This document shows positions 27,303-37,204 of a DNA stretch of 64,000 nt, one piece after another. Made by a program: the position numbers and the translations under genes. The notes under the pieces are model-generated. The model was not told the DNA's origin and made no database searches. It worked only from the letters and a program-made list of their open reading frames with translations. This DNA comes from CAYXTI01 sp964468495. Its GTDB lineage: Bacteria; Pseudomonadota; Alphaproteobacteria; Rickettsiales; Rickettsiaceae. Location of the stretch: the NCBI GenBank assembly GCA_964468495.1, contig CAYXTI010000016.1, positions 138,779-202,778 on the forward strand, in the 5' to 3' direction. Positions within the stretch are counted from its first letter, which is position 1. Each line of letters starts with the position of its first letter.

Positions 27303-28883
27303 ATGACATCAGATTATATAACAGCAGCACTAAAATCAAAAGCATGGCCTTTTATAGAAGCAAAAAAGATATTTAAATCACTTAATGGAATTACTCCTAA
27401 AAAAGGATATGTGCTATTTGAAACAGGATATGGGCCTTCTGGACTACCTCATATTGGAACTTTTGCTGAAGTAACTAGAACAGTAATGGTACAAGAAGCA
27501 TTTAAAAGAATGTATAATATGCCTACTAAACTGATATGTTTTTCTGATGATATCGATGGATTGAGAAAAATTCCTACTAATGTTCCAAATCAAGAAATGA
27601 TAAAACAACATATAGGAAAAAGTTTAACATCAATTCCAGACCCTTTTGGTGAAAAAGAAAGCTTTGGCGACTATATGAATTCTAAATTTTGTTCATTCTT
27701 AGATAGATTTGAAATAAAATATGAATTTTATAGTGCAACTAAATGCTATAAATCTGGGTTATTTGACCATATGATGGTTAAAGTAATAGAAAATTATGAT
27801 AAAATTCTTCAAGTTATGTTACCTAATTTAGGAGAAGAACGCCAGAAAACATACTCTCCTTTTATGCCTATATGCTCTAATACTGGACAAGTATTACAGG
27901 TGAAAATTGAAAATATAAATCGAAAAAAAAATACTATTTCTTATAAAAATATTGATAATGAACTAATTGAGACTTCAGTGAAAGGTGGAAAATGCAAACT
28001 ACAATGGAAACCTGATTTTGCTATGAGATGGGCTGCATTGAATGTAGATTACGAAATGTATGGTAAAGATCATTTGATAAGTTCTAAGATTTATAATAAA
28101 ATTTGTCAGATACTAGGAGGTAAAGTTCCTACACAATATTTTTATGAATTATTTCTTGATGAACATGGACATAAAATTTCTAAAACTATAGGTAATAGTA
28201 TTGATATCGATCAGTGGTTACGTTATGCTCCTATAGATAGCATAAAATTATATACATACCAATCTCCTTCAAAAGCAAAACGATTACATTTTGCTATTAT
28301 TCCAAAAACTATTGATGAATATATTAACTACAATAATAATTATTATCAGGAGCATGATATTGAAAAAAAAATAAATAATCCCTTATTCCATATACATAAT
28401 GGAAATGTCCCTAAAATTAATGTTTTTAATATTAATTTTACTTTATTACTAAATTTAGCAACTGTATGTAATCCTGAGAATAAAAGTATATTATGGGGGT
28501 TCATTAAGAATTATGCCCCTAATGCTAATCAAAATAACTCTCCATATTTAGATAACTTAGTTAATTTTGCTATTAATTACTATAATGATTTTATCAAAAA
28601 AAATAAGAAATACTTACTACCATCTCCTGAACAAAAAGAGTATTTATTACAAATACTAAATATATTAAAACAACTCCATCCTCAAGTAACATCTGAAGAA
28701 ATACAAACTCACATATATTCTATTGGAAAAAAATCAAACTATAATAATTTACGCATTTTCTTTCAAGAATTATATCAAATATTGTTTGGTCAACAACAAG
28801 GCCCCAGAATGGGATCATTTATTAAAATTTTTGGTATAGAAAACTCATATCGACTAATTAGTGAAAAAATTAATAACTCTTAA
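27303..28883 (+). CDS. lysS: Lysyl-tRNA synthetase, class I
   Basis: This is the class I (archaeal-type) LysRS found in Rickettsiales and few other bacteria; it charges tRNA-Lys. The 526-residue protein has the HIGH-like motif in 'GPSGLPHIGTF' near residues 45-55 and the KMSKS-like motif 'KISKTIGNS' near 290-298. 'GPRMGSFIKIFGI' at the C-terminus is typical. Class I LysRS presence supports the taxonomic placement. It is divergent from dsbB over 143 bases and convergent with ruvC. Confidence 0.95.
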   Translation: MTSDYITAALKSKAWPFIEAKKIFKSLNGITPKKGYVLFETGYGPSGLPHIGTFAEVTRTVMVQEAFKRMYNMPTKLICFSDDIDGLRKIPTNVPNQEMIKQHIGKSLTSIPDPFGEKESFGDYMNSKFCSFLDRFEIKYEFYSATKCYKSGLFDHMMVKVIENYDKILQVMLPNLGEERQKTYSPFMPICSNTGQVLQVKIENINRKKNTISYKNIDNELIETSVKGGKCKLQWKPDFAMRWAALNVDYEMYGKDHLISSKIYNKICQILGGKVPTQYFYELFLDEHGHKISKTIGNSIDIDQWLRYAPIDSIKLYTYQSPSKAKRLHFAIIPKTIDEYINYNNNYYQEHDIEKKINNPLFHIHNGNVPKINVFNINFTLLLNLATVCNPENKSILWGFIKNYAPNANQNNSPYLDNLVNFAINYYNDFIKKNKKYLLPSPEQKEYLLQILNILKQLHPQVTSEEIQTHIYSIGKKSNYNNLRIFFQELYQILFGQQQGPRMGSFIKIFGIENSYRLISEKINNS

Positions 28884-28973
28884 GATAAAGGTATTTTTAA
28901 TATATTCTTTATCCAATCAATACATTTTTGAACAATTGTAATATAGATTATAGAATTTAGTAAAACTTAAATA

Positions 28974-29465
28974 TTAATAATTACTGTTAATACCTGATCT
29001 CATTAAACAAGTATAAGCAATAGCAAGAGCATCATACTGATCAAAAGACATTCCTTCAGGAGTATTAGATACTATCATTTTAATCATACTACTTATTTGC
29101 TGCTTCTCTGCATGACCAATCCCTACTACAGTTTTTTTTACTGTATTTGGTTTATATTCATAAAATAATAAACTATACCTACCTACTAAAGCCATAATAG
29201 CGCCTCTTACATAAGCAAGTTTTAAAGATGATGAAGCATTATTATTAATAAAACTTTCCTCCATTGCAACAGCATTAAACTTATGCATTATTATAACTTT
29301 CTCTAAAGAACAAACAATTGATGATAATCTTTGATATAAAGGCTGACTAGATAGCTTTGATTTAATAATAGAACTCTCTACATAAACTATTTTTTTATTT
29401 TCAACTAATTGCAATATCGCCCATCCTAATGAACAAATTGCAGGATCAATTCCTAATATTTTCAC
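28974..29465 (-). CDS. ruvC: Holliday junction resolvase RuvC
   Basis: RuvC cuts Holliday junctions together with RuvAB. The 163-residue protein has 'ILGIDPAICSLGWAI' with the first catalytic Asp at 7, 'AMEESFI' near 67-73, and 'DQYDALAIAY' near 142-151 with the last acidic residues. The start is GTG, inferred from the motif position; its GTGA overlaps the TGA of the RND transporter gene by four bases, so it is the last gene of that unit. ruvA and ruvB are not in the window. Confidence 0.93.
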   Translation of the reverse strand: MKILGIDPAICSLGWAILQLVENKKIVYVESSIIKSKLSSQPLYQRLSSIVCSLEKVIIMHKFNAVAMEESFINNNASSSLKLAYVRGAIMALVGRYSLLFYEYKPNTVKKTVVGIGHAEKQQISSMIKMIVSNTPEGMSFDQYDALAIAYTCLMRSGINSNY

Positions 29466-32400
29466 TTTGACTCTCTTTCTCTTTTAAAAGAATGATACAA
29501 TACTGGAATAACAAAAACAGTAAATATAGTTCCAATAATCATTCCTCCAAAAATAACAATCCCAATTGATCTACGTGAAGCAGCACCAGCTCCAGTTGCA
29601 AATAATAAAGGAATAGAGCCGCAAATAGTAGCAATACTTGTCATTAAAATAGGACGTAATCGTATTTTTGCAGCTTTAACCACTGCATCTAGTAAATTTT
29701 CCCCTTCCTCTTTTAATTGATTAGTAAATTCTACTATCATAATAGAGTTTTTAGTAACTAATCCAATTAAGGTAACTAAACCTATATTACTATACATATT
29801 AATAGTATTATTAAATAAAAATAAAGATAATATTCCTCCTACTACTGAAAAAGGAACAGTTAATAAAATTAATAAAGCATCAGAAAAACTTTCAAACTGA
29901 GCTGATAATACTAAATATATAAACACTATTGCAAATAAAAATGTTAAAAATATTGATGACGAAGATTCATTCATTCTATCTATTTCGCCAATATATTTAA
30001 CGTATATATTATTATTACCTATGATTTCTTGCTTAATCTTTTCAATTACAGCAATAGCTTTTGTAAGGTTGGCTCCTGGAGCTAAATCAGAAGAAATATT
30101 AACTGAGCGATCACTATCGTAATGCTTATAGGATTTTATACTACTAGTATATTTTATATCAGCTATTGCTTCTATAGGAACAACATTATTATTTCTTGTT
30201 TTAAGTAAAATATTTTTTACTGAATTAGCAGAACTCCTTTGTTCTTTTTGATATTGAATAATAACATTATAAACATCTTTTCCTAAAATAAAATTTCCTA
30301 TTTCTTTCCCGGCAACAAGTAACTGTAAAGTATTTCCAATAGTAAATAAATCAATACCATACTGATAAGCTTTATCTCTATTTATAACAACATCAAGAGT
30401 AGGTGTTGCAGCATAAAAATCACGTTCTACATTCTGAAATAATTCATTATTTTCATTCATACGTTGAATAAATATATTACTAAAACGATCAAGTAAATCA
30501 TAATCATCTGAAGTTTGTAGATTAAAGGATATTATTTTATCAGATCCCCCACCTCCCATTAACCTAGGACTTAAAGCAGATACAGACATACCACTAATAT
30601 ACCTAAATTGTTCATTTAAAGAATTTTTAATTTCATCTTGAGATCTATTACGTAATGACCAATCTACTAAAGGAACAAAAGCTACTGCTTTATTCTCTCC
30701 TTGCCAACCTATGACTGAAAAAAAGTGATCTAAATCTTTTTCTTTATTCATAATTTTTTCAGTTTGCATAACAACGTTTGTAGTTTCATTGATACTTGAA
30801 CCTTCAGGTCCATTAAACATCACCTGTAAAAAACCTTGATCCTCTTCTGGAATAAATACCTTATCAACTCCACTAACAACACTACCTAAAAGCATTATAA
30901 GAACACCACATGCTAAAAAAAAATATTTTTTATTATTTAATAATAACTTCAATCCCTTAACATATAATCCCTGCACTCTATCTAGTAGATAATCAAATTT
31001 CTGTAATATCTTTATCTTAGGACTATTTGATATCTCAACCATACGACTAGACATCATAGGACTAAGAGTAAGAGCTACAAAACCTGAAAATAATACACAA
31101 AAAGCTAGAGTCCAAGCAAATTCAATAAACAATTTTCCTAAAAATCCTTCTATAAAACCAACAGGCATAAAAACAGCTGCCAAAGTAATTGTCATAGCCA
31201 CAACAGCAAAAGCTATTTCTTTTGATCCATCATAAGCAGCCTGAAGTGCTGATTTACCTAACTCATGTGCATGTCTAAAAATATTTTCTAACATTACTAT
31301 TGCATCATCTACAACAAGACCAATAGCTAATATCATTGCAAGTAGTGTAAAGTTATTAATTGAAAAATTACATAAATACATAAAAATTAAACTACCTATT
31401 AATGAAATAGGAATTGTCACAAGTGGAATTAATGTAATCTTTATAGATCCTAAAAATAAATATGTAACTATTGCTACTAATATAATTGCCTCAAATATAG
31501 TTATAAATACCGATTTTATAGATTCTTTTACTGGAAGAGCAGCATCATATGCAATACTTAAATTTACCCCTTGAGGTAAATTTTTCTTAATTTTTTCTAG
31601 TTCAGCTGTTGCATTATTTGATAAAGTAATAATATTTGCATCTGATTGTACAATTAACCCTAATATCATAGAATTATTACCTTTATAACGTAAATATATA
31701 TTATTTTCTTGTTCAGACAGACTAACTGTAGCTACATCACTTAATTTTAATAAGCTCCCATCTGGATTTTTCCTTATAATAATATTTTCAAATTCTTGTA
31801 CTGAGCTTAAAGAAGAATTAAGTCTTAAAGTAAAAATCCTTACTTTAGATTTTATAAACCCTGCTGGATAATCTTTATTCTGCGCTCTCACTGCCTGCTC
31901 AATTTCTAAAGGAGAAACTTTATGTTGCAACATTTTTAAATTATCAGGAAAAATATTCATACTATAAACTTTTGAACCAAAAAATGCTGTACTTCCTACA
32001 TCTGACAATTTTTCTAAAGAAGTTTTTACTAAATTATCAGCTATTCTTGTTAACTCTAAACCATCATGTCTATCACTATCTATATTAATAAAGAAACTTG
32101 GAAAACTATCAGAATCTACTTTACTCACTGCCGGTGCTCTCATATCCTCTGGAAATAAATAAGTAATATTTGAAACTTTTGATCTTACATCATTTAATGC
32201 TATTTCAATATCAGTATCTAATTTAAAAACTAATACTACACTGCTCTCGCCAACAGAACTATCAGAAGTCATAAAATCCAAACCTGTTGTAGTCTTGACT
32301 GCATCTTCTATTCTATTTGTTACTTGTTCTTCCATAAAAAATGCATCTGCACCAGCATAATTAGACTGAACAGTTATTACAGGAGGGTTAATATTAGGAG

Positions 32401-32509
32401 TATCTCTAATCTGTAATCTTGAACCAAATATTAAACCAAGTACTATAACTATAAGATTTAATACTATTGTAAAAACTGGCTTTTTTATACAAGTTATAGA
32501 AAGCTGCAT
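29462..32509 (-). CDS. RND efflux transporter, inner membrane pump (AcrB/HAE1 type)
   Basis: The 1015-residue pump has twelve membrane helices in two halves with large periplasmic loops. Helix 4 carries 'GLVVDDAIVMLENI' with the proton-relay Asp pair and helix 10 carries 'VTKNSIMIVEF' with the relay Lys. 'GPEGSS' in the periplasmic porter domain and 'ISFNLQTSD' are typical. Length is slightly below AcrB (about 1045). The membrane fusion partner lies 35 bases upstream. No TolC-type outer membrane gene is in the window. The substrate is unknown; drugs, lipids or detergents are usual. Confidence 0.93.
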   Translation of the reverse strand: MQLSITCIKKPVFTIVLNLIVIVLGLIFGSRLQIRDTPNINPPVITVQSNYAGADAFFMEEQVTNRIEDAVKTTTGLDFMTSDSSVGESSVVLVFKLDTDIEIALNDVRSKVSNITYLFPEDMRAPAVSKVDSDSFPSFFINIDSDRHDGLELTRIADNLVKTSLEKLSDVGSTAFFGSKVYSMNIFPDNLKMLQHKVSPLEIEQAVRAQNKDYPAGFIKSKVRIFTLRLNSSLSSVQEFENIIIRKNPDGSLLKLSDVATVSLSEQENNIYLRYKGNNSMILGLIVQSDANIITLSNNATAELEKIKKNLPQGVNLSIAYDAALPVKESIKSVFITIFEAIILVAIVTYLFLGSIKITLIPLVTIPISLIGSLIFMYLCNFSINNFTLLAMILAIGLVVDDAIVMLENIFRHAHELGKSALQAAYDGSKEIAFAVVAMTITLAAVFMPVGFIEGFLGKLFIEFAWTLAFCVLFSGFVALTLSPMMSSRMVEISNSPKIKILQKFDYLLDRVQGLYVKGLKLLLNNKKYFFLACGVLIMLLGSVVSGVDKVFIPEEDQGFLQVMFNGPEGSSINETTNVVMQTEKIMNKEKDLDHFFSVIGWQGENKAVAFVPLVDWSLRNRSQDEIKNSLNEQFRYISGMSVSALSPRLMGGGGSDKIISFNLQTSDDYDLLDRFSNIFIQRMNENNELFQNVERDFYAATPTLDVVINRDKAYQYGIDLFTIGNTLQLLVAGKEIGNFILGKDVYNVIIQYQKEQRSSANSVKNILLKTRNNNVVPIEAIADIKYTSSIKSYKHYDSDRSVNISSDLAPGANLTKAIAVIEKIKQEIIGNNNIYVKYIGEIDRMNESSSSIFLTFLFAIVFIYLVLSAQFESFSDALLILLTVPFSVVGGILSLFLFNNTINMYSNIGLVTLIGLVTKNSIMIVEFTNQLKEEGENLLDAVVKAAKIRLRPILMTSIATICGSIPLLFATGAGAASRRSIGIVIFGGMIIGTIFTVFVIPVLYHSFKRERESK

Positions 32510-32544
32510 AAATAAATACCCATATTATTTATTATTTTTTATAT

Positions 32545-33600
32545 CTAATATTCATTTAAATTTGAGACTATATCTCCATCTGATATCTTAGTTAATCCTT
32601 CCAATACTATTCTATCTCCTACTTTTAACTCGTCAGAAAGCAACTCTACTATATCAGTATTATTACTACTACCTAACTTCACTAATACCTTTTCTACTTT
32701 ATTCCCTTGTGTTATTTTATATACAAAACTTCCTGTATCACCATTTTTTATAGTTGCTTTTTCAGGAATAGCTATTCCTTGATGTTTATTGTATATAACT
32801 GATACTGATACAAAGCTACCATGGGCTAATTTTATATTTTCAGCAAAAGATATTTCTGCATCTATCATGCCTTCATTAGAAATATAATTTGAAACTGCAA
32901 CAAATTTTCCTTTAACTACTTTTTTATCTAAATCTATAGCATAAAACTCAGATATACTATTTACTTTACTAAATAATGATTCTGGTAATTTAAAGAATAT
33001 TTTTTTTTCTCCTGAAGCTACTACCGAAAATAAGTATTCTCCTGCTTTTACTTTATCACCTACCTTTGCTTTAATAACTCCTACAAACCCATCGAACGGC
33101 ATAACAATAACCATATCATTATAGTTATTAACTGCCTGATTTAGTTTAAGTTTAGCGCTTTCTAATAATACTCTAGATTTATTAACATTCTCTTCGCTAA
33201 CAACTTTTCTTTTCAATAAAGATAAATCTCTATTATAATTACTTTGAGCATCAGAATAAGCTGCTTCAGCCTCTGACTTTATTGTTTCAGCTACCTTACT
33301 ATCTATTGTAAATAATACAGTTCCTTTTTTGATTAGGACATTCTTTGGCGGTAAAACAAAATCAACTGTTCCTATTGTTGTTGCTACAAAATCTTTACTC
33401 TTAGTAAATACACATTCTCCTATTACATTATACTTATCAAAAAATTCTACTTCCTCTAACACAGTTTCCTTAACATAGATTTTGGTTTTATCATCTTTCT
33501 GAGACGACCCTGCATATACAAACCCCGTCATAATAAAATATAATTCCAATATTATAAAAAATACTATTTTAATAAAATTTTTTTTACTTACCAAAATCAT
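32545..33600 (-). CDS. RND efflux periplasmic adaptor (membrane fusion protein)
   Basis: The 351-residue protein begins with a hydrophobic signal/anchor (about residues 9-31) and has the adaptor order: a first lipoyl half ('IGTVDFVLPPKNVLIKKGTV'), a helical hairpin (about 105-155), a second lipoyl half ('MPFDGFVGVIKAKVGDKVKA'), then beta-barrel and membrane-proximal domains. 'MPFDGFVG' is the usual HlyD/AcrA family block. It forms an operon with the RND pump and ruvC. Gene order adaptor-pump is standard. Confidence 0.92.
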   Translation of the reverse strand: MILVSKKNFIKIVFFIILELYFIMTGFVYAGSSQKDDKTKIYVKETVLEEVEFFDKYNVIGECVFTKSKDFVATTIGTVDFVLPPKNVLIKKGTVLFTIDSKVAETIKSEAEAAYSDAQSNYNRDLSLLKRKVVSEENVNKSRVLLESAKLKLNQAVNNYNDMVIVMPFDGFVGVIKAKVGDKVKAGEYLFSVVASGEKKIFFKLPESLFSKVNSISEFYAIDLDKKVVKGKFVAVSNYISNEGMIDAEISFAENIKLAHGSFVSVSVIYNKHQGIAIPEKATIKNGDTGSFVYKITQGNKVEKVLVKLGSSNNTDIVELLSDELKVGDRIVLEGLTKISDGDIVSNLNEY

Positions 33601-33833
33601 ATAATTCTATGTTCTTTTAAGTTATCACTTATCCTACTAAATAAACAATAAATAATTTATATAAGTAAGTTTATATTTTTAAAATCATAACATAATTAGC
33701 ATTTGATTATTATTAATAGATTCTATAACATATAAATATTCTATAAAACCTATAAGGTATTAGCTAATATTTTTGAACTACCAACGTTATAATATATGTT
33801 TTAAAGAATAATATTAATGTAAAGAATATATTG

Positions 33834-34205
33834 CTACTTTAGTAAATCTTTACATGTATTAACATCATCACCAATAATAAAATTCACTAATTCTGGAGCA
33901 CTAAAAATAACTCCTACCCCAGCAGCTGTTGCAGCAGCTATTCCCCAATTTAATTTTCCTAAAAACAAACCAACACCTACTGAAAATATAGCTAAAGTTG
34001 CAATTCCTCTAGCAATTCCGCTTTCTAGGTTATTAACTAATCTACATAGTGTTTGTCCTATTACATCATTTTCTGCATCCATTGGCTTATTTGTTACTGC
34101 ATCATCTGCAAATACTAAATCAGTGCTACTAAATATTAGTGCAGTACAAAAAAAGAAGTACATTAACCTAAATATAAACCCTTCCTTAAACTCTATTTTA
34201 TTCAT
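33834..34205 (-). CDS. virB2: VirB2-type (TrbC family) type IV secretion pilin
   Basis: The start is the ATG at 34205 because AGGAGG lies 9 bases upstream; a longer frame to 34277 lacks such a site. The 123-residue product has a signal peptide ending near 'LVFA-DD' (about residues 10-31) and two hydrophobic helices in the C-terminal half: 'ATLAIFSVGVGLFLG' and 'AAATAAGVGVIFSA'. This is the TrbC/VirB2 pattern. Two Cys ('LCRLV', 'TCKDLL') could form a disulfide. Rickettsiales often scatter several virB2 copies away from other vir genes, and none of those is in this window. It probably supplies a surface subunit of the type IV secretion system. Confidence 0.8.
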   Translation of the reverse strand: MNKIEFKEGFIFRLMYFFFCTALIFSSTDLVFADDAVTNKPMDAENDVIGQTLCRLVNNLESGIARGIATLAIFSVGVGLFLGKLNWGIAAATAAGVGVIFSAPELVNFIIGDDVNTCKDLLK

Positions 34206-34214
34206 AAATATAAA

Positions 34215-34257
34215 CCTCCTTATCAATAATATATACACTTTTATTATAAGTGTACAC
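34215..34257 (-). promoter_or_regulatory. virB2: virB2 promoter region with inverted repeat and ribosome binding site
   Basis: On the minus strand a TATAAT box (34243-34248) is followed about 22 bases later by AGGAGG (34215-34220) and the virB2 ATG. The box sits in the loop of an inverted repeat, TACACTT (34234-34240) and AAGTGTA (34248-34254), and touches the palindrome GTGTACAC (34250-34257). This looks like an operator over the -10 element. A clear -35 box at 17 bases is missing; TTGTTA at 19 bases is the nearest. Confidence 0.4.
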
Positions 34258-34502
34258 ATCATAAACTTAACAATCAAGTCATTATCTATAATCTAAATAA
34301 AAATTATTTTTCAATATATAATTATTACCATATCTAAAATAAATAAAGAAAAAATATAGACCTTAGACAAAAGTTTTGTTATAAAAGTTAAACATTAATA
34401 TTAGAATACATAATTATATTAGCTACTAATAATTAAATAATTGTTTTACTATTTATAAACGTGTATATTTTATTATATTATGTATTATAACTTATAAAAT
34501 AT

Positions 34503-34577
34503 TCCTCGGTAGCTCAGTGGTAGAGCACACGGCTGTTAACCGTTAGGTCGCTGGTTCGAATCCAGCCCGGGGAGCCA
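34503..34577 (+). tRNA. tRNA-Asn (GUU)
   Basis: A complete cloverleaf can be drawn: acceptor TCCTCGG (34503-34509) with CCGGGGA (34567-34573), D arm with AGCTCAGTGGTAGAGC, anticodon loop CTGTTAA with anticodon GTT, and T arm with GGTTCGAATCC. The discriminator is G and CCA is encoded (34575-34577). One T-G wobble lies in the acceptor stem. Confidence 0.97.
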
Positions 34578-34748
34578 ATATTTTTGGTAATACCCATAAG
34601 AAATTAAGTTTATTATATTTATATTATTATCTATGCTAAATGAATAGCTACAAATTAACTTAATCTATATAATGTTATTTAATTTACTTATTACACAGCT
34701 AGTAAAATAACTTAAATTTCTCTGCAATATAGCATAATATATAATAAA

Positions 34749-34825
<77 letters not shown>

Positions 34826-34852
34826 ATTTATAGATAATTAAGATAATATAGA

Positions 34853-35611
34853 TTAAAATGGTGCAACTATATCAAAAATTTGAGAACCTATTCTAGGTTG
34901 CTGAACATCACTTACTATCCCACGACCTCCATAAGAAATCCTTGCTTCAGCTATCTGATTAGTATTAATTGAATTATCAGTGGTAATATCTTTTGGCCTA
35001 ATAATCCCAGCTATTTTTATCTCTCTTAATTCATAATTAACCATAATCTCTTGATGACCTTGAATAATCAAATTTCCATTAGATAGTACTTTAGTCACTA
35101 TAGCTGCTATCTCTGTTTTTATATCTTCTTTTCTTGCAATATTGCCATTTCCAGAATGATTACGACTAGAATTAGCACTAATTAATGCCTTTGGATCACC
35201 TTTTTCTGAAAACAATTTAGCAAATTTATCTTCTACACCCCATAATTTTGGTAACCCTATACTATCTTTACCATCTCTCTTATGTTGCGTGCTATTATTA
35301 AGATTTGCACTATCCTTAATATGCACTAATACCTTTATAATATCACCCACATTCCATACTCTACTATCCTTAAAAAATTTAATTGAACCTGGTTGCCACA
35401 ATGAATTGGTTTTACTAACATGAGCCATTTGTCTTTCGCCTTCAATATTATTACCTGTACTTACAAATATATCATCTTCTCCATCTATTGGAGGAATTTC
35501 TATATTTGTAAATTTAGGATGTTGACCTAACCTTGACAATCTCTCCTTTAGCTCAGTACAGGAACTAAATAGTAAAGACAATATATAAATTAGTGCAATT
35601 CGCTTATACAT
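34853..35611 (-). CDS. flgH: Flagellar L-ring protein FlgH
   Basis: FlgH forms the outer-membrane bushing of the flagellar rod. The 252-residue protein is a lipoprotein: 'LLFSSC' places the lipidated Cys at about residue 18. Family blocks are 'SLWQPGSIKFFKDSRVWNVG', 'VGDIIKVLVHI', 'ANLNNST', 'GNLIIQGHQEIMVNYELRE' and 'SYGGRGIVSDVQQP' near the end. Length is normal. Its ATG overlaps the flgA stop by one base. The P-ring gene flgI is not in the window. Confidence 0.95.
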   Translation of the reverse strand: MYKRIALIYILSLLFSSCTELKERLSRLGQHPKFTNIEIPPIDGEDDIFVSTGNNIEGERQMAHVSKTNSLWQPGSIKFFKDSRVWNVGDIIKVLVHIKDSANLNNSTQHKRDGKDSIGLPKLWGVEDKFAKLFSEKGDPKALISANSSRNHSGNGNIARKEDIKTEIAAIVTKVLSNGNLIIQGHQEIMVNYELREIKIAGIIRPKDITTDNSINTNQIAEARISYGGRGIVSDVQQPRIGSQIFDIVAPF

Positions 35612-36300
35612 TACTCTTCTCCAATTTGAATTGTATTTTTGTTAACAATAGCACCTAACAAAACAATTCCTGAGGTACTATTCTTTACTTTTATCACATC
35701 ACCTACTGCTCCAGAATTTAAAGCAATCCCAGAAATCCTTAAACTAATCAAACCTGAATTATAAATAATATTAACAGGATCATTTACCTTTATCACTACT
35801 GGTTTAGAAATATCTCGAATAGTAAAAGCAGCTCCCAATTGAATATACTTCTTAGCTTGCTTACCTACTAAATCAGATTCTGATGTAAAAATATTCTTTT
35901 TAAGCTGCTCAAGATTACTCTTGATAAACTTTATATCAGCAAAATCAATTATTTCACCTGGTTTAATAGACCTAGCAGCCACTGGGACATCAAGAAAAAG
36001 ATGATAACTCCCTGATATATTATCAATTAACCCGCTTTTATAACTTACCTTAGCAACAAATACCTTATTATCTTTATCAAAATTCTCTAATGTAATAGAT
36101 ACAATATCAGATTCCTTTCTTTTAATTCTTAATAACTTTGTATTAGAAGAATAAGTAATAGATACAGATAATTTTTCATCATTAATTCTTCTTTCTATCA
36201 AATCAATTAACTTACTATCAATAATGCTATCATTTGCTGCTATATTATAGTTTAGCATCAAAGAAAAAAATAATACCATTATATAATAAAACAACTTCAT
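35611..36300 (-). CDS. flgA: Flagella basal body P-ring formation protein FlgA
   Basis: FlgA is a periplasmic chaperone for FlgI assembly. The 229-residue protein has a signal peptide (about residues 1-21) and a C-terminal SAF-like domain: 'VAARSIKPGEIIDFADIKFI' near 111-130, 'VGKQAKKYIQLGAAFTIRDI' near 144-163, and 'GDVIKVKNSTSG' near 202-213. It lies between flgG and flgH on the same strand and shares one base with flgH, so the order is flgF-flgG-flgA-flgH as in alphaproteobacteria. Confidence 0.92.
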   Translation of the reverse strand: MKLFYYIMVLFFSLMLNYNIAANDSIIDSKLIDLIERRINDEKLSVSITYSSNTKLLRIKRKESDIVSITLENFDKDNKVFVAKVSYKSGLIDNISGSYHLFLDVPVAARSIKPGEIIDFADIKFIKSNLEQLKKNIFTSESDLVGKQAKKYIQLGAAFTIRDISKPVVIKVNDPVNIIYNSGLISLRISGIALNSGAVGDVIKVKNSTSGIVLLGAIVNKNTIQIGEE

Positions 36301-36374
36301 AAAAATTAATGCTATAAAAATTAAAATTGTTTATTATTCATTAATAAAATCAATATATATATTAACATTACCAT

Positions 36375-37172
36375 TTATTTTATAATACTAGAAGACTCTT
36401 TACTTATTTCATCATAAATCCTTATTGTTTTTAGAATACACTCATAAATATGTCTTAAATCAATTAAATGCATCAACTCTCTAAAAGGCTCTACATTAGA
36501 ATATTCTAACCATTTTTGTTTAAAATGATTATTAGTATCTTCTATAACCATTGCTTCGCCAGAAGCTTCAGTTTCAGAAAACAACCCTCCACCCATTGGT
36601 TGCAACCCTTGTTCATTTACAAAATTAACAATTTCTAACCTACCAACCTCAATTTCTTCTGCTAAATTATCAGGGTTAGTATAAGATATGACCCCACTTG
36701 AACTAATATTAATATTGTTAAGTGGTATATTAGTAGGTATAACTATATTTTCAGCTAAATTATAACCATCATGAGTAATAATATTTCCATTCTCAGGATC
36801 TCTTGAAAACAACCCCACTCTTGTATAGCCTACTCTTCCATTGGGCAGAGCTATTGAAAAATAACCAGCTCCTGTAATTGCTATATTTAAAGGATCATTA
36901 GTCTCCATAAGTGCACCCATAGAAACATCTCGATAAGAACCTGCAACTTTAGATCCCAATCCAATGTCAATTCCAACTGGTTTACCTACATTTTCAGTAT
37001 TTTCAGCTATCCCAGCTTTTGCCTGAGAAACATACATTAAGTTAGTTGTATGTAATATCATTTTCTGAAAAGCAACACTCTTAGCATTAGATATATTATC
37101 CGTAACTACATTTATTTGATTAGATATACTATTAATCCCTGATGCTGCTGTATTTAAAGCTAAAACACTCAT
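36375..37172 (-). CDS. flgG: Flagellar distal rod protein FlgG
   Basis: FlgG builds the distal rod. The 265-residue protein starts 'MSVLALNTAASGINSISNQI' followed by 'NVVTDNISNAKSVAFQK', the bb-rod N-terminal motif. The D1 region 'GALMETNDPLNIAITGAGYF' and 'YTRVGLFSRDPENGNIITHD' are FlgG-like, and the C-terminal helix continues the coiled coil. It has the normal N-terminus expected of a type III flagellar export substrate, in contrast to flgF upstream. Confidence 0.9.
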   Translation of the reverse strand: MSVLALNTAASGINSISNQINVVTDNISNAKSVAFQKMILHTTNLMYVSQAKAGIAENTENVGKPVGIDIGLGSKVAGSYRDVSMGALMETNDPLNIAITGAGYFSIALPNGRVGYTRVGLFSRDPENGNIITHDGYNLAENIVIPTNIPLNNINISSSGVISYTNPDNLAEEIEVGRLEIVNFVNEQGLQPMGGGLFSETEASGEAMVIEDTNNHFKQKWLEYSNVEPFRELMHLIDLRHIYECILKTIRIYDEISKESSSIIK

Positions 37173-37204
37173 ACTGAATACTCCGATATAAATTATTTAA
37201 CAAA

